Notes: generated by a model not told the origin, from the sequence alone. 64,000 bases of DNA from Gordionus sp. m RMFG-2023 (GCF_954871325.1 NC_088777.1:7975366-8039365); one strand, 5' to 3'; counted from the stretch's first letter, positions 28,401 through 36,800 are shown. Numbers and translations: made by a program.

Positions 28401-30469
28401 CCTTGAAAAGCTTAGGAATATTAAATCTGAGTTGGTTGGATTTTAGTAGATCAAACAGGTGTGTCTTATTTGAGAGCAAATTATTCTCTGGAATACTCAC
28501 CCTACTGATATAAGTCTGATTTCTCCATTTGTTTTGTTTAAAGTTATCAAGCTAGTTCCAATTATGATGGACTGAATTATATCCCGAATATTATTGTAAA
28601 ATATATGATTGTAATTTGATATAAAGGTATGAATCGTATTAAATCTTGTAGGTATATGGCTCGAGCGCCATCAATGCCTCCAGAAGAATCTTTTTTGAAT
28701 GGCTTGATTGCATACAGATTTCTACCTCAGTTAATGGAACAGGATATCAGAGGGTGGAAAAATGATAGGCGTAAAATCTTGGGGATGTTTAAATTATAGC
28801 CCCCTAAGATTTTTCCCAATAGTGTCATTGAAATACCTAGGTTGATAGTTGCATATATATTAAATAGGTTTATTTTATTTTTAATAAGCTTAGATTTTTT
28901 TATCTGTCAAAGGTTTATTAAAAGAATGTATAGATTGTTTGGAAATATCAAAGTTAATATCATTTGAATTTAATGTTTTTTTTTATATTTAATGATAAAG
29001 GTAAGTTTGATGTAGGAAGGTTTAGATTAAATAAATGCTGAAAGATTAGATAAGGACAGGGCCACCATCGTAGATTTTATTGTATTTAGCGAAGGGTCAC
29101 TGGTCGGTTTAGACCCCAGAAATAAGATTCAAAAAAGGACTCGGCGTTGTATTCACACCGAGTTTAGAAAGAAAACTAAATTGAATACAGTTAGTTTGTT
29201 GGCCAAATAAATGCCGCTCACCACTTTTCCCGAAACTGATCCGGGGGTTGATTCACTAACTAACTATATTCGGTACTATTTAATAAGTATTATATGTTTT
29301 GTTTTAAGCTAGAAAAATTGATTTGTTCGAATACTTTAATTTTTTTAACCTTCTCCCAAACATTACTATGTTAGTTCATGACAATTTAGAAGAGAATTAA
29401 TTTTAAATAGTATTAAACTATCTCTTTGTTACTTGTTTTTTTTAAAAGATCCTTTTTATTTTGTTCTTACCCTTTAATCAAAACGTTTAAATGTAAAATA
29501 CATGGGCTTATAATACTTATATTAGATATTGGGACGTATTTTTTTGATTGATTTTACCTGTTAATATATATAGAATTTTAATTTAAAACAAAAATATATA
29601 TTTTTTTTTTAAATATAAGCAAATAATTAATCATTATTAGAAAAAAAACCACCCATCCAGATCAAATTGATTACTTAACACGACATTTAATTTTACCTCA
29701 AAATAAAAATACCCCTATCCAGGATCCCAATATTAATATATTTATCCACGCTTTAAAAATATTTATACGTCTGATCATTATAATATACCCTTTTTAGCAT
29801 TTCGTGTTCGTTTTGACCGAGCTAATAGCCTACCTAATCCCCGATATGCCCTACATTCTCAAAGTTCATTTGGCTAGGCAAAGACTCTTACTCAGAGGAG
29901 CTTTGTACGAGTACGACCTCGATTCTCCGCTGATCAACCCAGAACCAGGTGTATCCAAATCTCGAGCCTCCGATAATGTCCACGAAAATGAGCGCGAGAT
30001 AAATGCCGGAGGCTTGGACGTGAAAAATATTGAAAATATCGATCCGAAAAATCTGGAGGGCGCACGAGACAAAAAGATAACAATTAAAGCGGCTGACCTT
30101 GATCCGCAAGCACATTTTAGCGATTTCCAAAGTGGTCTTACGAACAAGAATACCACCCCCACCGATATTGCGCGAAAAAATCTAGCGATTCGAAAAAAGG
30201 TTATCGAAGAACTCGGCCAGGCTCTCTCGAAAGATTTACTCGAAAATAAAATATTAAAGGATCTCGACGAATTTCAAATTGGCAAGACGGCCAAATTTGA
30301 CGAAAATAATCGTTCGACTCAAATAAATATGGACGATACGCTTGGCGCAATGCCAAAACAGAGAATATCAACATCTCCGATGAGGAGAGATGCCTCCGTT
30401 CCAAGGATAACCGGTAAAACGAGAGATTCTTTCGAAAAAAGTCTCATCAAAAGCACTAGAAATATTTGA
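10320..30469 (+). CDS. Anoctamin (TMEM16 family) Ca2+-activated channel/lipid scramblase, 22 exons, copy 1
   Basis: Anoctamins are dimeric ten-pass plasma- or endomembrane proteins that conduct anions or scramble phospholipids when Ca2+ binds. Twenty-two exons were assembled by eye. Every junction has GT..AG ends and consistent phase, and the total is 3,180 nt (about 1,059 residues from exon 1). Order: cytosolic N-terminal domain (RKIDYILVY, residues 1-237), TM1 (about 240-280), Cys-rich first extracellular loop (283-318), TM2 (320-350), TM3-4 (400-470), TM5 (490-512), TM6 (535-565), TM7-8 (600-690), TM9 (702-745), TM10 (815-860), cytosolic tail. Ca2+-site residues known from TMEM16A are all present: NNIQE in TM6, EYLE in TM7, EIRLD in TM8. 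The length exceeds the usual 800-1,000 because of a long tail. The first recognised exon may not be the first coding exon; Met at 10,344 is a possible start. Which ANO subfamily is unclear. Confidence 0.95.
10778..10873 (+). CDS. Anoctamin copy 1 exon 2
   Basis: Encodes [18 protein letters not shown] and [13 protein letters not shown], the family's conserved [11 protein letters not shown] segment. Acceptor TTTAG, donor AAA|GTATAC, phase 0 at both ends; 32 codons. Confidence 0.9.
10874..13850 (+). other. Intron 2 of anoctamin copy 1
   Basis: Nearly 3 kb. Holds segments conserved with copy 2 (11,500-11,770 with 58,230-58,500), a possible short inverted-repeat element at 12,415-12,645, and a GC-rich patch with GGACCAGACCC-type sequence at 13,180-13,260. 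No exon recognised. Confidence 0.5.
12415..12645. mobile_element. Possible short inverted-repeat (MITE-like) element
   Basis: GTGTCCAAAACAT near the left end faces ATGATTTTGGACAC near the right end, with further loosely inverted AAACTTTGG/AAACTTTTCG sequence inside. About 230 bp. Copy 2 does not show it at the matching place, so it may have inserted after the duplication or been lost there. Confidence 0.4.
13851..13981 (+). CDS. Anoctamin copy 1 exon 3
   Basis: Encodes [20 protein letters not shown] and then [19 protein letters not shown]. Long pyrimidine tract and TATAG acceptor, donor AG|GTTCTA, phase 2. This is the variable linker of the N-terminal domain. Confidence 0.85.
13982..14770 (+). 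other. Intron 3 of anoctamin copy 1
   Basis: Conserved in patches with 59,094-60,176 (for example the ATCTTGGCTGCGCCATAGCT block at 14,151-14,170). No exon recognised. A C-rich run is at 14,667-14,690. Confidence 0.5.
14771..14877 (+). CDS. Anoctamin copy 1 exon 4
   Basis: Encodes [20 protein letters not shown] then [14 protein letters not shown], the conserved TFFDN..RS.IV motif that precedes the PLHDG exon. Acceptor TCTAG joins phase 2 to phase 1; donor G|GTATTA. Confidence 0.9.
14878..16057 (+). other. Intron 4 of anoctamin copy 1
   Basis: Contains C/G homopolymer runs (15,038-15,052; 15,923-15,933) and blocks conserved with copy 2 (for example 15,270-15,300 with 60,970-60,990). No exon recognised. 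Confidence 0.5.
16058..16194 (+). CDS. Anoctamin copy 1 exon 5
   Basis: Encodes [20 protein letters not shown], then the HLPKNDRQ end. SFPLHDG matches the family's AAYPLHDG block. Copy 2 has the more usual SSGTY where this copy has SSDTY. Acceptor TATAG, donor CAG|GTATTT, phase 0. Confidence 0.9.
16195..16882 (+). other. Intron 5 of anoctamin copy 1
   Basis: AT-rich, no exon recognised. A C-run at 16,272-16,282 has a counterpart in copy 2 (62,122-62,131). Confidence 0.5.
16883..16947 (+). CDS. Anoctamin copy 1 exon 6
   Basis: A 65-bp exon encoding [20 protein letters not shown], equal to the family's [21 protein letters not shown] segment just before TM1. Acceptor TTTTAAG, donor AG|GTAAAT, phase 2. 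Copy 2 matches. Confidence 0.9.
16948..17528 (+). other. Intron 6 of anoctamin copy 1
   Basis: Strongly conserved with 62,469-63,055, including a GC-rich GACCTGCAGGTCTGGACCGC patch at 17,008-17,027 that must predate the duplication. No exon recognised. Confidence 0.5.
17529..17663 (+). CDS. Anoctamin copy 1 exon 7 (TM1)
   Basis: Encodes [20 protein letters not shown] followed by [18 protein letters not shown], the first membrane span with the family hallmark RYFGEKI.LYFAWLG. Acceptor ATCAG, donor AC|GTAAGT. Confidence 0.95.
17664..18253 (+). other. Intron 7 of anoctamin copy 1
   Basis: AT-rich. The 70-codon open stretch inside (17,980-18,192) is not kept in copy 2 and is taken as chance. 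Confidence 0.5.
18254..18359 (+). CDS. Anoctamin copy 1 exon 8 (first extracellular loop)
   Basis: Encodes [20 protein letters not shown] then [14 protein letters not shown]. The cysteines follow the family pattern ([13 protein letters not shown]...C) that forms loop disulfides. Acceptor AAAAG, donor AAA|GTTTTA, phase 0. Confidence 0.95.
18469..18529 (+). CDS. Anoctamin copy 1 exon 9 (TM2 start)
   Basis: A 61-bp exon encoding [20 protein letters not shown], matching the invariant LFDNPAT motif. Donor T|GTAAGG, phase 1. Confidence 0.95.
18530..19074 (+). other. Intron 9 of anoctamin copy 1
   Basis: No exon recognised. The copy-2 equivalent lies at and beyond the window end. Confidence 0.5.
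19075..19292 (+). CDS. Anoctamin copy 1 exon 10 (TM2 end, loop, TM3 start)
   Basis: Encodes [20 protein letters not shown], an acidic [11 protein letters not shown] loop and [20 protein letters not shown]. Matches the family's WKR.Q..L.Y.WDL..FEEEEE.RP segment. Acceptor TTAG, donor TTT|GTAAGA, phase 0. Confidence 0.95.
19424..19588 (+). CDS. Anoctamin copy 1 exon 11 (TM3-TM4)
   Basis: Encodes [20 protein letters not shown], a luminal loop, then [17 protein letters not shown]. Acceptor AATAG, donor AAA|GTTTGT, phase 0 at both ends; 55 codons. Confidence 0.9.
19661..19691 (+). CDS. Anoctamin copy 1 exon 12 (31-bp microexon)
   Basis: Encodes [10 protein letters not shown], filling exactly the place of the family's IYEKIARWLT segment after TM4. 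Acceptor CTTTTCAG, donor G|GTTATA. It takes the frame from phase 0 to phase 1, which the next exon requires. Found from the phase gap, not from length. Confidence 0.75.
19692..21877 (+). other. Intron 12 of anoctamin copy 1, with a split direct repeat and insertion
   Basis: A repeat unit at 19,846-20,025 recurs at 20,091-20,203, but its last third appears only at 21,448-21,512. This implies a 1.24-kb insertion at about 20,204-21,447. A GC-rich CCGGGCCGGGCC patch lies at 21,815-21,840. Confidence 0.5.
20204..21447. mobile_element. Probable 1.24-kb insertion of unknown family
   Basis: It interrupts the second copy of a local direct repeat, whose halves resume on each side. The left end has GGAACCCAAACCTTTA and the right end contains GGTTGAAACCGGTTTCA-like and GTTTATTTCGGGTGC sequence. 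Partial end-inversion is possible but weak. No transposase motif was recognised inside. Confidence 0.45.
21878..21989 (+). CDS. Anoctamin copy 1 exon 13 (TM5)
   Basis: Encodes [20 protein letters not shown] and [16 protein letters not shown], one of the strongest anoctamin signatures ([23 protein letters not shown]). Acceptor CTTCAG, donor AG|GTAAAA. Confidence 0.95.
21990..22917 (+). other. Intron 13 of anoctamin copy 1
   Basis: Holds a GC-rich patch (CCCCGGGGTAATCGAG to GGCCCGGACC) at 22,090-22,135; otherwise AT-rich. No exon recognised. Confidence 0.5.
22918..22972 (+). CDS. Anoctamin copy 1 exon 14
   Basis: A 55-bp exon encoding [18 protein letters not shown], at the place of the family's FVGYPGDPVYLFGKYR luminal loop. 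Acceptor ATATAG, donor CCG|GTATAA, phase 0. Confidence 0.85.
22973..23521 (+). other. Intron 14 of anoctamin copy 1
   Basis: AT-rich, nothing further recognised. An open stretch at 23,323-23,511 has no family match. Confidence 0.5.
23522..23619 (+). CDS. Anoctamin copy 1 exon 15 (TM6, Ca2+ site)
   Basis: Encodes [20 protein letters not shown] then [18 protein letters not shown] matches C.PGGC; NNIQE supplies the asparagine and glutamate equivalent to TMEM16A N650 and E654. Donor CC|GTAAAA. Confidence 0.95.
23620..24068 (+). other. Intron 15 of anoctamin copy 1
   Basis: AT-rich, nothing recognised. Confidence 0.5.
24069..24169 (+). CDS. Anoctamin copy 1 exon 16
   Basis: Encodes [20 protein letters not shown] onward, the cytosolic linker after TM6 (family: P.IK.WWRRR). 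The start is firm. The end is chosen at G|GTGCTA because the next exon needs phase 1; GTC|GTAAAC at 24,156 is a better donor by sequence but gives the wrong phase. Confidence 0.7.
24170..25057 (+). other. Intron 16 of anoctamin copy 1
   Basis: Contains several GC-rich patches (GGGTCCGGCTTGG, GTCCCGGCCCGGA, CCCAGCCCGACCCGG) between 24,510 and 24,790, alternating with T-runs; otherwise AT-rich. Confidence 0.5.
25058..25210 (+). CDS. Anoctamin copy 1 exon 17 (TM7 start, Ca2+ site)
   Basis: Encodes an acidic, variable stretch ([20 protein letters not shown]), then [22 protein letters not shown] supplies the two glutamates equivalent to TMEM16A E702 and E705. Acceptor TTTTTAG, donor G|GTTTAT, phase 1. 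Confidence 0.9.
25211..25539 (+). other. Intron 17 of anoctamin copy 1
   Basis: Includes a GTAACTAGTTAC-type fragment at about 25,445 that recalls the repeat at 41,160-41,700. No exon recognised. Confidence 0.45.
25540..25692 (+). CDS. Anoctamin copy 1 exon 18 (TM7-TM8, Ca2+ site)
   Basis: Encodes [20 protein letters not shown] then [20 protein letters not shown], near-identical to the family core. EIRLD carries the equivalents of TMEM16A E734 and D738. Acceptor GTAAG, donor G|GTTTCA. The minus-strand frame over this exon is only its shadow. Confidence 0.95.
25817..25869 (+). CDS. Anoctamin copy 1 exon 19 (TM9 start)
   Basis: A 53-bp exon encoding [17 protein letters not shown], equal to the family's IWYNIL.GI.KLAVI.N. 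Acceptor ATTAG, donor AAT|GTAAGT, phase 0. Confidence 0.9.
25870..26639 (+). other. Intron 19 of anoctamin copy 1
   Basis: Contains a G-run at 26,105-26,116 and a CCCGGCC patch at about 26,005. No exon recognised. Confidence 0.5.
26640..26896 (+). CDS. Anoctamin copy 1 exon 20 (TM9 end, long extracellular loop)
   Basis: Encodes [20 protein letters not shown] and a long loop ending [21 protein letters not shown] is a family hallmark; the loop has several N-X-S/T sites (NQS, NLS, NIS). Acceptor CCCAAG, donor AG|GTTTTT. Confidence 0.95.
26897..27751 (+). other. Intron 20 of anoctamin copy 1
   Basis: Carries a short inverted-repeat element at 26,949-27,160 related to one in copy 2 (57,650-57,913); the rest is AT-rich. 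Confidence 0.5.
26949..27160. mobile_element. MITE-like element, family shared with 57,650-57,913
   Basis: The left end has ATCGCTCCATCTGAACCGAT and the right end, read on the other strand, has ATCGTTCCATTTGAACCGAT. The interior shares AGCCTCGAGATTTCGCTAAT-type and TATTTTTCTGGATA-type blocks with the second copy. About 210 bp, no coding capacity. Confidence 0.6.
27752..27848 (+). CDS. Anoctamin copy 1 exon 21 (TM10 start)
   Basis: Encodes [20 protein letters not shown] then [19 protein letters not shown] and RLAFVI.FE match the family's CRYKDYR...ARLAFVIVFQ. Acceptor TTTTAG, donor GAG|GTTTTT, phase 0. Confidence 0.95.
27849..29797 (+). other. Intron 21 of anoctamin copy 1
   Basis: The middle (about 27,990-29,270) is less AT-rich than other introns. 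It holds protein-like stretches such as [20 protein letters not shown] (28,652-28,798, plus strand) that match no family I know. Probably an old inserted element of unknown type. Confidence 0.35.
29798..30469 (+). CDS. Anoctamin copy 1 exon 22 (TM10 end and long cytosolic tail)
   Basis: Begins [20 protein letters not shown] and [19 protein letters not shown], the end of TM10 and the VP.IP.....HLAREK.L...ALYE helix. It continues about 180 residues of polar, charged tail with no recognised domain, ending in TGA. The tail is much less AT-rich than the introns and rich in Asp, Lys, Asn and Ser. Confidence 0.95.
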   Translation, partial: HFVFVLTELIAYLIPDMPYILKVHLARQRLLLRGALYEYDLDSPLINPEPGVSKSRASDNVHENEREINAGGLDVKNIENIDPKNLEGARDKKITIKAADLDPQAHFSDFQSGLTNKNTTPTDIARKNLAIRKKVIEELGQALSKDLLENKILKDLDEFQIGKTAKFDENNRSTQINMDDTLGAMPKQRISTSPMRRDASVPRITGKTRDSFEKSLIKSTRNI

Positions 30470-30571
30470 AAAACGTCATCTAATATTAAATGGGAATTAA
30501 AATATTCCTTGTTTGATTTATTGATGGTCGTAAATTAAAAGATAATATATATACAATCATCATAACGACAA

Positions 30572-30712
30572 AATAAAAATGAAACTCATAGTAAAGAAAA
30601 AATAAATAAATCCCCCCCCCCCTCACACATATTCTGAAAATGAAATTCGTTTTGTTTGAAAAAAAGAAAAAATTAAGCATTATATACTAATTTTCTCTGC
30701 CCATGTAATAAA
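30572..30712 (+). promoter_or_regulatory. Candidate polyadenylation signals of anoctamin copy 1
   Basis: AATAAA occurs at 30,572-30,577 and at 30,707-30,712, about 100 and 240 bases after the stop codon. In such AT-rich DNA single hits are weak evidence. Confidence 0.3.
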
Positions 30713-31948
30713 GTCTTCCAAACTAGATTATATTCTTAACTTCCCTTCCCTCCTCCCTTCATTCTATCGTTTTTATTAATATATATCAAAATCTTCTAGT
30801 TATTATTTAAGAATATAAAATAGATACCTATATATTATTAATTACCTTTTTGCGACGTAATATTCTTTTTTAGAGAAAAATATTTTATTTGTAGGATCTT
30901 TAGACAAGGTATTTTTAATATAAATATTGCGATATTTTTTTAAAAAAATATATTTTTTTTAAATTATTTATATAGCTCCATTTCACCACCTCACTTATTT
31001 TCGCATCATTTTATATATGAGAGGTTTTATTTATATAAATAAACAATATTTTTTTTTTACAACATTATAATATAATATTTTATAAAAATATAAGAGTATT
31101 GCGCCATTATCAAATTTATTCGTGCATTTGAAACGATTCAATTGGAAATTTACGATTATTTATGGATATTATAATTAATAAAAAATATCCTTGGTTGGGA
31201 TAAGGGAAAATATTTTGTTATTAAGTTTATTCTTCGTTGTAGAAGTTTTTTGAACTGCTTGAATTTGAAGGCGCCATATTGGTGTATGCTTTTTGCAGTC
31301 TTTCTTATTTTAGCATAAGAAAGCATGTTTAAGATTTAAAATAATGGAAATATACTTAAAATTTTTGTGGGATAAAATATCAATACACAGGGAGGAATTA
31401 TTTAAATTAATTTTAACTTTTGCTAAAATTAAAAATAGAATATAACCCATTTGAAATAGATTATAACTTATTGAAATAAAATACTTAGCAATTCACAATT
31501 CTTCTAAAAACCTTTTATATTTTAAAAATGTTTGCTACAGGTGGGGGAGAAATTCCCCCCCCCTCTCCTCCGCTGGCTGCGTACCTGGCATGGTTTCATT
31601 TTTAAAAGATGGTGCCCCGGTTACGGTGGTACGTTTTTCGTTTCTCTTTTTTAAAAATAAAATAAAGTAAATAATAAAAGTTTAAAAAAATATCCTTACC
31701 TTGAATTCTTTTGTAAAAATAAATAGTAAAGGAATTACTTATCAAATTCGTCGTTCGATATTGGAGATGATAAAAGGACAAATAAAATTTTTTGACTTTT
31801 CTTTTCGATAGTCAAAATTTTATCCAAATTTACAAAATTATAAAAGGTAAAAAAAAAATAAAATAAAATAAAATATATATATATAAATAAAAGAGTAATA
31901 TGATAAAAAAATAGTTTTTCATCAAAATCTTTCAATTTCTACGTTAGG
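30713..31948. other. AT-rich intergenic DNA, nothing recognised
   Basis: Long A/T runs and a C-rich run at 31,555-31,567. No gene supported. Confidence 0.5.
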
Positions 31949-32185
31949 ATGTTTTGTTTCAAAGCTTTTAACATACCGCACTGCATAATTATTGATAAGA
32001 TGTTGAGGGAAATGGGAGGATGCAGTAGATTCTCTTATGTCCGAAATAACAGGACGAATGAAATTCACTTTTACTTTAAAACCCTCCGAGAGATGATCAA
32101 TACTTATATGTCTCTTAATGGAAAGCCTTACGTTTTTGATGAAAATAAATTCATTTTTATATTTTGTGCAATTACGGAATATTAG
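31949..32185 (+). CDS. Possible terminal exon of an unrecognised protein
   Basis: A 78-codon open frame starts at Met 31,949 directly after ACGTTAG, a possible acceptor. Its product (DKMLREMGGCSRFSYVRNNR, then a polar and aromatic stretch) looks more protein-like than translated AT-rich noise. No partner exon, promoter or family was recognised. It could be a real small gene, a terminal exon, or a transposon scrap. Confidence 0.25.
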   Translation: MFCFKAFNIPHCIIIDKMLREMGGCSRFSYVRNNRTNEIHFYFKTLREMINTYMSLNGKPYVFDENKFIFIFCAITEY

Positions 32186-32404
32186 AAATTAAATGTTAAA
32201 TCTTAAATATCTTTGCAAACATTATACGCTTTATATATTTGACATACTACATTTATAGGGTATAGAAAATTTTCCCTATGTTACATTATTAAATAAAAAT
32301 TTACGCGATGCTTAACAGACAGTCTATAGAATATTAATAAAAAAATTTTTAATTTTCCTTCATAACTTAAAGTAGTATGAAATTCTTTGTGACGAGTCAA
32401 GTCT

Positions 32405-32640
32405 AGATATTTATAGATAATTCAAATTAAAACTTAGTGGACTAAATCCTCTTTATAAATTAGAATTAAATTTTTCACAGACAAATTATATTGAAACTTA
32501 GTGGACTAAATCCTCTTTACGAATTTGAATTAAAATTTTTATAGACAAACTATATTGAAACTTAATGGACCACATTCTCTTGATTAAAATTAAAATTTTG
32601 TATACAACTCAAATTTGAATTTTAATGGACTACATGCATA
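32405..32640 (+). repeat. 64-bp tandem repeat, about 3.5 units
   Basis: AAACTTAGTGGACTAAATCC recurs at about 32,430, 32,494, 32,558 (as AACTTAATGGACCACATTCT) and in degraded form at 32,618, spaced by 64 bases. It lies just before the gag-like frame of the gypsy element, so it may be part of that element's leader. Confidence 0.75.
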
Positions 32641-33289
32641 TTTTGCTTTTACGATTTTAAAAATTGAAAGTTTACCTTATTTAAATAAAATTTTAACATG
32701 GATGATAAATTAATTCTTACACAGACTCAATATGTTCCTAAATTTCCCGTGTTATCAGGGAAATTGTCGGAAACTTATCATTAACTTAATTGAAACTTAT
32801 TTTGAAGGACATATTGGGTCAGACTCATCTAAAGTTAGGACACTACTATGTGGCTTACCAATTGAGATTGTAGACCAAGTTACGTCGATATGTTCTAAAG
32901 CACAGTTAAAAGACTTTAATATTGTTTTTGGTAAATTGAAACTAATAATTCCAAGTGAGGACATGAATGTAAATATAAAGAACTTTAACTTAGCGGTACA
33001 AGGTGCCGAAGAGTCCTTCCATACTTTTTATTTTAGGATTTCAAAACTTCATAAAAAATGCGATTTTGATAACGATACGAGAATGATTGAGAAATTAATA
33101 ACTTGTTCTTTAAATGATAATATCAGAAGGAAGTTAAATAAACATAAGCACGAAGGCTTAGATAAGATGATGAAATTAGGAGTTGAGTTAGATGGCAGTA
33201 ATATCAAGCCGGAGATTAGCGATACAAATTATATAGATAAAAACGAAAATTTTATAAAATCTTAATAATTTTAGGCCAAGTGATATAAA

Positions 33290-33840
33290 TAGCAGAAACT
33301 ACCAAAACAGTAATTTCCGAAATAACGATAGTCACTCTAGAAATTTTAGTAATAATCAATCTTCAAACAACTACAATTCAAGCAATTTTGGTAGGAACAA
33401 CGCTCGGCTAAGATTATAACTACAATTCAAACAATTACGGTAAGAACACCACTCGGCAAGATTACAATAACAATTCAAACAATTATGGTAGAGGTACTTG
33501 GCAAAACAACAACAATTCAAACTATTACGGAAGAAACTCCATGTGGCACAATAACAATAATGCAAACAATTATGATAAAAACAATGCCTGGCAAAACAAC
33601 AACAATTCAAACTATTACGGAAGAAACTCTATGTGGCACAATAACAATAATGCAAACAATTATGATAGAAACAATGCCTGGCAAAACAACAACAATTCAA
33701 ACTATAACGGAAGAAACTTCAGGTGGCACGATAATAGCAATTCAAACAATTATGATAGAAATAATGCCTGGCATAACAATAATAGAGATGGTGGAAACAA
33801 TACATGGAAAAACTATAATCTAAGAAAACAAATACAATAT
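33290..33840 (+). repeat. Asn-rich tandem coding repeats inside the gypsy fossil
   Basis: A roughly 120-bp unit, itself two related halves, repeats about four times and encodes runs such as NNNNSNYYGRN alternating with NNNNANNYD. It lies where Ty3/gypsy elements usually have the nucleocapsid region, but the usual CCHC knuckle is not seen. Confidence 0.7.
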
Positions 33841-36800
33841 CATGATCAGAGCCAAAGTAATGGCAACAATTGCAATATGAATATTGAAGAGATTGTGGAA
33901 AATAAAAATGATGTTACACAAAATAATAATGATAGTGATTTTAATATCAACAATTTAACAGAGCATAAACTCAATGACAATGCATTCATGGCTTCCTTAA
34001 AAATAAACGATGTTACCGTTACAATGCAAGTCGATACTGGATCTAAATTCACAATTATACCTCATGATATGGCTAAACAAATAGGTATTAAAGATCTTAA
34101 AAAGTCCACTCTACAACTCACAGCTTATGATGGAAACTTAATTAAAATTATTGGCGTCACTCATGTTAAAGTAACCTACGAAGGTATCACCAAACACTTG
34201 CATGCCGTGGTCGTTAAATCTAATAAAAATGCGTTATTGGGACGTATGTGGATTAATGCCTTTAGTAATATTTTGAACAAATTTATAGCAAACATTGATA
34301 CCAACTATGAAGATGAAATAAAGAAATTAATAAAAGATTGCGAATCTAAACTGACTAAAAAACCGATCAACAAAGGGAATGTCAAGATATATCTACGTAA
34401 TGACGCCAAACCGAAAATCATACCACCTAGACGGTTACCTTATTCAAAGATAGACGCTGTCACTAGAGAACTTACGAGATGGATAGGAGATGGAGTCATT
34501 GAGCCGGTAACAGATGTCCGATGGGCAAGTCCGATAACCGCTGTCTACAAGGATAATGGGAGCGTTAGGGTTTGCGCCGACTTCAAAGACACTGTCAACC
34601 CAGCCCTTGAGGACTTCAGATACCCACTTCCAAGAATAAATGATCTTATCGCTAAGCTTAAGGAAGGGAAGAAGTTCACCAAGATAGATTTCAAGGATGC
34701 GTTCCTACAAATTCCCATCGACGAAACCTGCAGAGACATATTAACTATATCTACACACAGGGGGTACTACCGGTTTACCAGACTTCCTTTTGGGTTAAAG
34801 ACTTCATCTGCGATTTTTCAACAAATTATGGATCAAATTTTCGGTGACATGAAAGATGTCGTATTTTATATACGGGAAGTAGTGACGAAGTTCATTTCAA
34901 CAACATAAAGAAGGTTTTTGAAAGAATACTATCTCATGGTTTAGTGCCTAATTTTGCAAAAAGCTTATTTTTCAAAAAAAGTCTAAGGTTCTTAGGACAC
35001 GACATCGACGCCAAGGGGATCCACGCCAACCATGACAAGATCGAGGCGATCGTTAAAATGCCGGAACCAAAATCAGCCGCGGAATTGTCAACGTTTCTAG
35101 GTATGGCCGGGTACTACAGAAAATTTTTGAACAACTTCGCTGAAATAGCTGATCCTTTATACAAGATTGTTAACAAAGAAAAATGGGAGTGGAATTTGGA
35201 ACACTCCAAAAGTTTTGATGATCTAAAGACATTGATTAGTCTTCCTCCAGCTTTGACGTACTTTAATCCTGAACTACCTATCGGAATTGCGACTGATGCA
35301 TCTAAAAGAGGTTTAGGAGCTGTTTTGTTTCACACTGAAAAAGATGGCAAAGAAAAACCGATAGCTTTTGCATCAAGAACTTTAGCAAAATCCGAAACAA
35401 ACTATACCAATATTGAGCGTGAAGCTCTGGCCATTATGTTTGCTATCAAGAGATTTCAAGAATACTTGATAGGGACTAAGTTCACTATTGTAATGGATCA
35501 CAAGCCGCTAATCCATATTTTCACCAAAGGGCTCAAAGATAATAGCACCATGTCATTAAGGTTACAGAAGTGGAGTATAATTTTGGGGGGTTACGACTTT
35601 AACATCAGATATAAGCCTGGTAAATACAATGTTGTTCCCGATTGCCTCTCAAGACTACCACAAGTAATGGATGATGACGTTATTGATGATATCGCGATTA
35701 TAAATGACTTTGGCGATATACCTCTTAGTTTTGACCGAATACGTGATGAAACGTCCAAAGATTTTGAATTATCTCAAGTTATGAGTGACATAAGAAATAA
35801 TGTGCCTATCCAAAATAAAATTTATGGAAATATTGAATACGAACTAAGTATCATTAAAGATTGTCTGTACAAAAGCGACAAAATAATAATTCCGTCAAGT
35901 CTGAGAAAGAACATACTGAAGGCGTTACACGAAGGTCATTTGGGAGCAGGTAAAATTAAATCCTTAGCCAAAGATCGTATGTGGTGGTCTGGTATGGTCA
36001 ACGACATTGATTTGGAAGTCAAAAGTTGCGATGATTGTAATATTTATCATGATAATCCAAAGAAAATACAAAATCCATGGGTAGCAGCAACTAAACCATT
36101 TGAAAGGATACACATAGATTATGCGGGTCCGTTTTTTACAAAGAATTGGTTGATAATCGTTGATGCTTACAGTAAATTTCCGGTTATAGTTCCGGTAAAG
36201 AGTATTACGACTGAATTCACGTTAAAGGAAATTTATAAAACTATTTCACTATTTGGTATACCTGAAACCATTGTTACAGATAATGGTACCAATTTCACGA
36301 GCAAAGATTTTGAAAAATTTTGCAGCAATTATGGTATAAAACATGTACTAACGTCGGCCTACCATCAGCAATCTAATGGACAAGCTGAACGTATGGTGAG
36401 AACATTTAAAGCTCATATGAAAAGAAACATAAAGATTGACTTAGAAACTGCGCTGGACAGATTTTTGTTCAACTATAGAAACACGCCGAATGACACTACG
36501 GGAGTTACACCGTCCAAGAGAATGTTTAATCGCGACATTAGAATAAAGTGAGATTTATTAAAACCTTTGGAGGATAAAGTTGGTGAAGTCTTCATGTCGT
36601 TACCACGAAATCGAACTTTTAATAGAAGAGACTATGTTTGGTATAAGAAACAGGGTGATGATACGTGGTGCAAAGGCAGCATCAAGCTTAAAGAGAGTAA
36701 CACCATGTTTCAAGTTTATACTGATAAAGGGATAGTAAGAAGGCATCTTGATCAGTTAAGGAAAAGAGAATGTTACAACAGTTTAAAATATTATGAAATT

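Noticed and set aside
29866-30404. Three open frames on the minus strand opposite the last anoctamin exon
   Set aside because: They are shadows of a well-supported exon in the less AT-rich tail region and have no motifs of their own.
32405-32640. Regularly spaced repeats that might suggest a CRISPR array
   Set aside because: The units are contiguous 64-bp tandem copies without unique spacers, in an animal genome.
33371-33610. A Cys-rich minus-strand frame (CCCFA, NCLNC)
   Set aside because: It is the antisense reading of the Asn-rich repeats in the gypsy fossil.
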